Shown piece after piece: positions 58,554-64,000 of a stretch of DNA of 64,000 bases. The position numbers were made by a program, and so were the translations under genes. This DNA comes from Pseudoselenomonas ruminantium (GTDB lineage Bacteria > Bacillota > Negativicutes > Selenomonadales > Selenomonadaceae): the NCBI GenBank assembly GCA_902781305.1, contig CACZIV010000002.1, positions 1 to 64,000 on the forward strand, read 5' to 3'. The notes beneath the pieces were generated by a model. That model had not been told where the DNA came from, did no database searches, and worked only from the letters and a program-made list of their open reading frames with translations. The stretch's first letter is position 1. Each line of letters opens with the position of its first letter.

Positions 58554-59738
58554 ATGGAGAAAGGTTGTTTGTATAAAGCCGGGATAGCCTATCGGTTGAA
58601 AAATTATGATGTGGTGGTAGATCAACACAGGCCGGAAGTTATATATGAGGATAATTGTGCCAGGACAACGGCTTATGTATATCGTAACAATAAAAGACGT
58701 AAAAATTCTGAATCGGCATTTACACAACTGAAATGGGATCACGGAACCAAGCTGGATATATGTGCGAAGGGAGAAAATGCGGAAAAAGTAATAAAAATTA
58801 TTGCAGAATGGCTCTATAACAAAAAATATATAGAATTTGATGAAGAAGAATTCCTGAGTCAATGTATGCAAAGGTTTGCAGATATTCGTACGGAATATAA
58901 TTTGGATGAAGATGTGTTAAGACGAGCTGAAAATAATCCCTTATTGGAGCGTGAACTGGTTCTGGTGATGAGAGGCTGTAATGAGCAGGGCATTAAAGAC
59001 CTGGAAAAGAGCCTTCCAGAGTGGGAAGAGAAAAATAGAAGAAATTATTATTGGGAAGATGGTACGATCAATGTTTGCTTTACTTCTGAGACTATAAAAG
59101 ATATTACTGCTGATTGGGTAGAGCGGATGTGTATTTATTATCGGGAGAAGTGTGGCTTATTATATGGGAAAATGGAGCAGATACGGCATTATGAGGAAAT
59201 CATAAGGGGTAAAGAACAGCTGGCTGCTAATGGTGATGTGGAGGCGATGTTCTTTCTGGCAGAAGCCTATGAAGTAGGCCGCCTTTGTGTACGTGACAGG
59301 GAAAAGGTACGTGAATATTTCCAAATGGCTAGGCACACATGGGCTGGGGAATTAGCAGAAAAATACAAGGCATGGCTGGATAAGACGGTGCAGGATAGCG
59401 GTTTGGAAATGATAGGCCGTTTGGGGCGCGAGTATATAGAGGGTGCCTTTGCTGAGATGGCAAAAAAGAATCACGATGTTAAACTGAAAAAGGAGATTAG
59501 GTGGCTCAATGAAGCAATAGAAGCCGGTGACGGCTGGGCAGCCTTTACCAAAGGGAATATTTGTTACTACGGCTACGGGCGTTGGGGCGAAAGAAAACAG
59601 GAAGCCTATAACAGCTATAGGAAGGCTGCCAAGTCGAAGGATTCAATATACGCGCTGGAATACGGAGAACTGTGTTTTAGAAATGGCGATTTGAAGAAAG
59701 AGGTCGCAAATGCCTTAGTAAAAGTGCTTAATGAGTGA
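58554..59738 (+). CDS. Sel1-repeat protein with possible degenerate HPr-like N-terminal domain
   Basis: A 394-residue protein. Residues about 36-87 (ARTTAYVYRNNKRRKNSESA, then HGTKLDICAKGENAEKVIKII) align by eye with the second half of HPr, up to its KGxEIxIxAEGxDxxEA strand-helix end, but the phosphorylated His is not in place. The C-terminal half holds Sel1-type units: GDVEAMFFLAEAYEVGRL (about 224), then GDGWAAFTKGNICYYGYG (about 326) and KEAYNSYRKAAKSKDS-like sequence. ATG 58554 follows AAGGGGATGGAG. It is the second Sel1 protein of the cluster and probably a scaffold. The HPr link is tentative. Confidence 0.75.
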   Translation: MEKGCLYKAGIAYRLKNYDVVVDQHRPEVIYEDNCARTTAYVYRNNKRRKNSESAFTQLKWDHGTKLDICAKGENAEKVIKIIAEWLYNKKYIEFDEEEFLSQCMQRFADIRTEYNLDEDVLRRAENNPLLERELVLVMRGCNEQGIKDLEKSLPEWEEKNRRNYYWEDGTINVCFTSETIKDITADWVERMCIYYREKCGLLYGKMEQIRHYEEIIRGKEQLAANGDVEAMFFLAEAYEVGRLCVRDREKVREYFQMARHTWAGELAEKYKAWLDKTVQDSGLEMIGRLGREYIEGAFAEMAKKNHDVKLKKEIRWLNEAIEAGDGWAAFTKGNICYYGYGRWGERKQEAYNSYRKAAKSKDSIYALEYGELCFRNGDLKKEVANALVKVLNE

Positions 59739-59757
59739 TAGCAGGAGGTGGCAGCAG

Positions 59758-60173
59758 TTGAAAGTAATCTTCTTAGATGTGGATGGTGTGCTGAATTCTG
59801 CACAGGATGGCTATTCGATAAGGCTAAGGACAGATTCGCATTTGAAACTTTTGCAGCGCATCGTACAGGAAATAGGGGCTAAACTTGTCCTTTCTTCCTC
59901 GTGGCGGATAGGCTTTACGCCTGCCAGTAAAAATCTGCTGGCACGATTTAGGGAATATGGACTGGAGCTTATGGATTGTACTCCAGAACTGTCCGGTTCA
60001 TGCCGAGGTGATGAAATTCGTCAATGGTTGACTGATAATGCCTATGATTATAATATCGAAAACTTTGTTATCCTTGATGATGAAGCCGATATGGCAAAAA
60101 TCTAGTACAGACAGATACTAATATTGGCTTGCAAAAGCAGAATGCTATTGAATGCATCATGATATTGAAGTAA
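59758..60173 (+). pseudogene. HAD domain protein (HAD_SAK-like) interrupted by a -1 frameshift
   Basis: TTG 59758 follows AGGAGG at 59743 and gives KVIFLDVDGVLNSAQ, a HAD nucleophile motif, followed by LVLSSSWRIGF and NFVILDDEADM, the three motifs of this small HAD family. The frame stops at 60105 right after the third motif. Shifting by -1 at the AAAAA run (60096-60100) restores the usual ending, LVQTDTNIGL then QKQNAIECIMILK, to the stop at 60171. So it is a broken gene, a sequencing error, or a frameshifted product. Functional relatives are predicted phosphatases. Confidence 0.7.
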
Positions 60174-60199
60174 TGCAGGTAAGAAGTGGAGGGTTGGTC

Positions 60200-60382
60200 A
60201 TGGCCATAAAGAAAAAGCATACCAAACATAGTAAGTATAAAAAACAATCTGGAGCTGTGGTTAATGCGGAGCCAGTTAAGTCGCTCAGCCTGTCTGAAGA
60301 GCAAATGATGCTAGCACGCTTGGGGGGGATAATCAGTATGAGTCCACCACCATGGCTAGTCATACCTAATGTGCCAAAATAA
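60200..60382 (+). CDS. Small basic protein
   Basis: A 60-residue protein starting MAIKKKHTKHSKYKKQSG, with a strongly basic first 18 residues, a helical middle (LSEEQMMLARLGGII) and a Pro-rich end (SPPPWLVIPNVPK). ATG 60200 has GGAGGG upstream; longer versions from 60152 have no ribosome site. It is followed by a terminator-like hairpin. No family is recognised. Confidence 0.55.
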   Translation: MAIKKKHTKHSKYKKQSGAVVNAEPVKSLSLSEEQMMLARLGGIISMSPPPWLVIPNVPK

Positions 60383-60416
60383 CAGTTTTCAACTGCATAT
60401 TATATCCATGAAGTCA

Positions 60417-60443
60417 GCACAGGTAATATTGCCTGTGTTTTTT
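60417..60443 (+). terminator. Terminator before the DUF932 operon
   Basis: GCACAGG pairs with CCTGTG followed by TTTTTT. Confidence 0.75.
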
Positions 60444-60473
60444 CTTATGCGGAAAATTGAGGAGGTAATCAAC

Positions 60474-61577
60474 GTGAAAACAGGCAGAACATTACAAGAA
60501 TTAGGGCTGGAACTTCAAAAACAGCGTAGTGTCAGGCAGGATTATGTAGCGGATAGCCGTAGCCTGTCATTCAGAACAGAGGAAGGGGATTCGAAGCTGG
60601 CCTTGAATATGGGCGAAAAAATGCTCGAGTTTGGGGTAAATCCATTAGCTCACCAACAGATTTCTACCCGGCTAGGGATACCGCTGAAATATTATCAGCG
60701 TATGCAAAAAGAAGCACCGGCTTTACTGGATGCCAATGTCAACAACTGGTTGCAGCAGACCAGAGACAGGCGCATGTTGCGCATTATGGATGGTAATGTA
60801 CGGGCTTTTCTGTCAGACAGATATCGGCGTTTGGATAATCTGGAACTTTGCGCCGCAGTGTTGCCGATCATTAAGGATATGAAGGGGGCCGTAATTGAGT
60901 CCTGTGAAATTACGGATGCGCATTTGTACCTGAAGGTCATCAATCGGCGGATGAAAGCAGAGGTGGCTGTCGGTGATGCAGTGCAGGCAGGTTTTGTCAT
61001 TTCCAACAGTGAGGTCGGTTTAGGTCATCTGACAATCGAGCCAATGATTTATCGGCTGGTCTGTAAGAACGGCATGATTTGCAAAGATTTCAGCCAAAAG
61101 AAACGCCATGTGGGCAGGCAGGTAGAAAATTATGATACGGATACGGCCTATGAGCTTTACAGTGATGAAACTTTGGCGCAGGATGATAAGGCTTTCTTCA
61201 TGAAGGTGGCCGATACCGTCCGCTGTGCTGTTGATGAAAGTAAATTTATGCTGACGGTGGGGAAGATGCAGGAAGCGATGAATATTCCGCTGGATCATCA
61301 GCCGATGCAGGAAGTAGAGCTTTTGGCGGATCGATTCAATCTGACCGAAAATGAACAGGGGGATATCTTCCGGCAACTGTTCATCAGTGGTGATAATAGT
61401 CGTTATGGTCTTCTCAATGCAGTTACGGCTGCATCACAAAATGCTGCAGATTATGAGCGCGCAACCGAGTTGGAGCGTATTGGCGGAGAAATCCTTGCCT
61501 TGCCGGTAAAAGGTGCAGCACCGATAGCGCTTCCCGCAGGCAAGGTGACACCGCTTAGAAAGGAGCTGGCATCATGA
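60474..61577 (+). CDS. DUF932 domain protein
   Basis: A 367-residue protein typical of plasmids and phages. DSRSLSFRTEEGDSKLALNMGEK opens the domain, YRRLDNLELCAAVLPIIKDM (about 118) and LVCKNGMICKDFSQKKRHVG (about 197) are recognisable DUF932 positions. The molecular role is unknown; some relatives share remote similarity with single-strand annealing or recombination functions. GTG 60474 follows GGAGG; the longer frame from 60369 lacks a site. It overlaps the next tiny gene by ATGA. Confidence 0.85.
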   Translation: MKTGRTLQELGLELQKQRSVRQDYVADSRSLSFRTEEGDSKLALNMGEKMLEFGVNPLAHQQISTRLGIPLKYYQRMQKEAPALLDANVNNWLQQTRDRRMLRIMDGNVRAFLSDRYRRLDNLELCAAVLPIIKDMKGAVIESCEITDAHLYLKVINRRMKAEVAVGDAVQAGFVISNSEVGLGHLTIEPMIYRLVCKNGMICKDFSQKKRHVGRQVENYDTDTAYELYSDETLAQDDKAFFMKVADTVRCAVDESKFMLTVGKMQEAMNIPLDHQPMQEVELLADRFNLTENEQGDIFRQLFISGDNSRYGLLNAVTAASQNAADYERATELERIGGEILALPVKGAAPIALPAGKVTPLRKELAS

Positions 61578-61681
61578 AAAATAATGATATTCTGTATACT
61601 TTGGGGCTGGAAGCGTTGGGGATTTTGCTTCGTTGGGGAGCAGATAAGCTTTCTGAAAGCGATAAGGAAAAAGATGAATAG
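61574..61681 (+). CDS. Tiny coupled protein, 35 residues
   Basis: The frame MKNNDILYTLGLEALGILLR continues to KLSESDKEKDE. It starts inside the DUF932 stop (ATGA overlap), implying translational coupling. The centre is an amphipathic hydrophobic helix and the end is charged. A terminator follows 12 bases later, closing the two-gene unit. No family is recognised; coupling and length make it plausibly real. Confidence 0.55.
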   Translation: MKNNDILYTLGLEALGILLRWGADKLSESDKEKDE

Positions 61682-61693
61682 AGATTTTGGTTC

Positions 61694-61721
61694 GGGCATG
61701 GCTTAGGTCATGCCCATTTTT
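61694..61721 (+). terminator. Terminator of the DUF932 unit
   Basis: GGGCATG pairs with CATGCCC followed by ATTTTT. Confidence 0.75.
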
Positions 61722-61761
61722 CATGGGACTTTACAACGATACTACAGGAGGATGAAGATAA

Positions 61762-63174
61762 ATGAACATTGAAGAAAAAATTGAGAAAAATAAGCAGAAT
61801 ATATGGCAGGCACTGGATGATTATCGGGCACATACCAGCAGTACAGAGGTTTTGGACGATATTACCGATGATTTTGTGAATAGGCTGGCACGGGATAATG
61901 CCTATGCCAAGATGGAGCTGCGCCAGCTTTTCCGTACATCACCAGTATGGAATGAAGAACTGGATGCCTTGGTTATCAACGGTACCCGTACACATAACCC
62001 GGATTATGAACGTATCAGAAAACTGGCGAGTGATATACTGGCTCCAGCCTATGAAGCTTGTGATAAGGAGAAACGGGGGCTGCTGAATCAGGCTATAAAT
62101 TTCTTTGCCATTCCCAAGGGGGAGAAGGGGGCATATGTAAGGGCTATCCAGACCTTAGCACCAAAAGCCTATGCGTCCCATAAGAAGCGGAGCCGCATTT
62201 TTAGGGCACTTTGTGATGAATTGGGAGTTTCGGATGATACTGCGGGCAGTGACTTTCAGCGGCTTTACGCCCAGTTTGCTGATGAGTTGTCAGCCAAGAA
62301 AATTGACTTCAAGTTCTTTGTCTCACTGAATCCGGCACATTTTCTGACCATGAGCAACCCCAAGGATGATAAACGTGGTTGCACCCTGACAAGTTGTCAT
62401 TCGCTAAATAGCGTAAGCTACTCATATAATAATGGTTGTTCTGGCTATGCGCGGGATAATTACAGCTTTATTGCCTTTGTGGCAGCAGACCCCAGTATTC
62501 CAGAAACGCTGAACAACCGCAAAACCATGCGGCAGATCTTTGCCTATAAGCCAGGAAATGGACTACTATTGCAAAGCCGTCTGTATAAAACGGTTGGTGG
62601 AACTTACGGGGTGCAGACTGAATCGAAGATTTATCGGGATTTGGTGCAGCGGGAAATATCTCAGTTGGAGCAGGTTCCGAATCTTTGGCAGACTTACAAT
62701 TACTTTAATAACACGCACTGCACAATTAGTGCCGGTTCAGGTTTTGGTGGCTATCCGGATTGGATGTATCAAAACTTTGGAGCAAAAATCAGTATTCGGC
62801 AGGACATGGCTGATAGCTACGAACCTTTCTATATTGGTACCTATGGGTTGTGTATTTGCTGTGGCAATGAAATCGGCAACCATCTTTACTGCGAAGATTG
62901 TGGGGACGAGGTTGATGATGACTCATCCCGTTGTGATTCCTGCGATGAGTTCTATGATGATACCTACCCGGTCTATAACAGCGAAGGTATCGAAATATAT
63001 GTTTGTGCAAATTGCCGAGATCGGTATTACGCTTATTGCTCCGAGTGTGGGGAGTATTACCCGAAGGATGAAGTTATTACAGCAGATGATGGAGAGCGGA
63101 TTTGTAACCATTGCCTGGAACGCAGGAAAAATAATGCTACAGAAGATAAGGCAGATAAGGAGATGGTCGCATGA
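61762..63174 (+). CDS. Multi-zinc-ribbon accessory protein
   Basis: A 470-residue protein. The first about 360 residues are alpha/beta, with DDKRGCTLTSCHSLNS (about 203-218) and Gly/Tyr/Asn-rich stretches but no named fold. The last about 100 residues hold CxxC pairs in series: CICCGNE, CEDCGDE, CDSCDEFY, CANCRDR, CSECGEYY and CNHC, predicting about three zinc ribbons. AGGAGG lies 9 bases before ATG 61762. It is coupled to the downstream peptidase-like gene. Together with DUF932 it forms a set typical of large mobile elements. Function is unknown, with nucleic-acid binding possible. Confidence 0.75.
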   Translation: MNIEEKIEKNKQNIWQALDDYRAHTSSTEVLDDITDDFVNRLARDNAYAKMELRQLFRTSPVWNEELDALVINGTRTHNPDYERIRKLASDILAPAYEACDKEKRGLLNQAINFFAIPKGEKGAYVRAIQTLAPKAYASHKKRSRIFRALCDELGVSDDTAGSDFQRLYAQFADELSAKKIDFKFFVSLNPAHFLTMSNPKDDKRGCTLTSCHSLNSVSYSYNNGCSGYARDNYSFIAFVAADPSIPETLNNRKTMRQIFAYKPGNGLLLQSRLYKTVGGTYGVQTESKIYRDLVQREISQLEQVPNLWQTYNYFNNTHCTISAGSGFGGYPDWMYQNFGAKISIRQDMADSYEPFYIGTYGLCICCGNEIGNHLYCEDCGDEVDDDSSRCDSCDEFYDDTYPVYNSEGIEIYVCANCRDRYYAYCSECGEYYPKDEVITADDGERICNHCLERRKNNATEDKADKEMVA

Positions 63175-64000
63175 TGACGCTGGAAGAGATTATCCGGTTA
63201 TCACAAAGGCAGTTATTCTATCACCTGCAAAGGCTTTTCGCCGATAATAATGTTGCCTGTGAAGGGAAATACCTGTTGGTCAAGGGTGAAATGCCGATAT
63301 TGCTCGTGGCCCATCTGGATACAGTGCACCGGGAAAAGGTGAAAAATATCTGCTATAGCGAAGATGGCAATATTTTGATGTCCCCGCAGGGCATAGGCGG
63401 TGATGACAGGTGCGGCGTATATGCCTTGGTTAAGGCATACGAGCAGGCCAATAAAAAGCCATGGATGCTCTTTACCTGTGATGAAGAAACTGGCGCTGGC
63501 GGTGCAAGATCCTTTACGGAAAGTTATGCGAAGAAGAAATTACCACAGGAACTTGGTCAAATTAAGTGCATGGTAGAGCTTGACCGAAAAGGAAGTCGTG
63601 ATGCTGTCTATTATGACTGCGCCAATGAGGCTTTTGAAAATTACATTTCCGGTAAGGGATTTCAAACGGCTATTGGTTCCTTCAGTGATATTTCCGTGCT
63701 GGCTCCAGCGCTGGGCTTGGCTGCTGTTAATCTGTCAGCAGGTTATTATCATGCCCATACCCAGCACGAGTACATTGACCGCAGCCAGTTGGAAACTGTA
63801 ATTGCCAAAGTGGGGGAAATCATCCAAGATGCAGCGGGCGAAGATTTTCCTCGCTATGAATTTATTGGAGAAACGCTGGATGGTTATGTTCCGACTGATG
63901 TTCCAGGGAAATATGCGGAACTATACAATATTCTGCTGGATTATTATTTCCCGGAAGAAATCGAGGAATACCGCATGGCCTACGGTAATGTGATTTTACA
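63171..64000 (+). CDS. M20/M28-like zinc metallopeptidase, 3' end outside window
   Basis: At least 276 residues, open to the window edge. Metal and catalytic positions are visible in order: VAHLDTVH (about 44-51), GIGGDDRCGVYAL (about 79-91), TCDEETGAGG (about 105-114), VELDRKGS (about 138-145) and YHAHTQHEYI (about 194-203). This matches di-zinc M20/M28 peptidases or deacylases. The gene starts at ATG 63171 inside the preceding stop (ATGATGA) behind AAGGAG. A cytoplasmic aminopeptidase or amidohydrolase on a mobile element is uncommon. The substrate is unknown. Confidence 0.8.
   Translation, partial: MMTLEEIIRLSQRQLFYHLQRLFADNNVACEGKYLLVKGEMPILLVAHLDTVHREKVKNICYSEDGNILMSPQGIGGDDRCGVYALVKAYEQANKKPWMLFTCDEETGAGGARSFTESYAKKKLPQELGQIKCMVELDRKGSRDAVYYDCANEAFENYISGKGFQTAIGSFSDISVLAPALGLAAVNLSAGYYHAHTQHEYIDRSQLETVIAKVGEIIQDAAGEDFPRYEFIGETLDGYVPTDVPGKYAELYNILLDYYFPEEIEEYRMAYGNVIL

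Noticed and set aside
1-64000. CRISPR array
   Set aside because: I saw no regularly spaced direct repeats with unique spacers and no cas genes.

Overview
The window looks like a chromosome segment of an anaerobic diderm Firmicute of the class Negativicutes, most likely the Selenomonas/Mitsuokella group. This is inferred from gene content and order: rapZ-yvcK-whiA, secG-esterase-rnr-smpB, and metG-tatD-3D protein. No 16S rRNA is present, so the genus is not established.

Positions 1-44900 are a core-like chromosome with higher GC. In order it holds: the 3' end of mazG; a surface-glycosylation operon (GtrA flippase, GT39, GT2, YdjC deacetylase); a NusG-II/Gx-transporter pair; alanine racemase; a Cof phosphatase; rapZ-yvcK-whiA; a polysaccharide deacetylase and a secreted protein; metG-tatD; a 3D-domain wall protein; a DeoR regulator divergent from rhaBAD; a POT peptide transporter; tRNA-Arg(ACG); a Tat-exported phosphoesterase; secG-est-rnr-smpB; an amino-acid permease; a molybdopterin oxidoreductase with a ferredoxin partner; a BASS transporter; an ECF S component; and a gluconate operon (kinase, gnd, gntP) followed by an RpiR regulator. 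The intergenic spaces carry two families of nested palindromes: about 70-90 bp elements with a GACARGCTTGTC-type heart, and about 200 bp elements with a GTTTGARCGWAGYGAGTTT heart. Their outer stems differ completely in sequence between copies, yet each remains self-complementary.

Positions 44900 to about 53900 form an integrated mobilizable element: tyrosine integrase, Tn916-type excisionase, small HUH relaxase, ribbon-helix-helix protein, P4-type primase/helicase, two excisionase-like HTH proteins and a divergent XRE regulator. It carries an AT-rich 731-residue orphan gene and a decayed IS256-family transposase.

Positions 53957-64000 are all on the plus strand and accessory in character. 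A cluster here encodes a hydrophobic glycine-rich protein, a Sel1-repeat protein, a Ycf46-like AAA+ ATPase, a small protein with a FliM-like EIDALL motif, a second Sel1 protein with a possible HPr-like domain, and a HAD protein broken by a -1 frameshift. Next come a DUF932 protein, tiny ORFs, a multi-zinc-ribbon protein and an M20/M28-like metallopeptidase that runs off the window end. I regard the AAA+/Sel1 cluster and the nested palindromes as the most likely undescribed systems.
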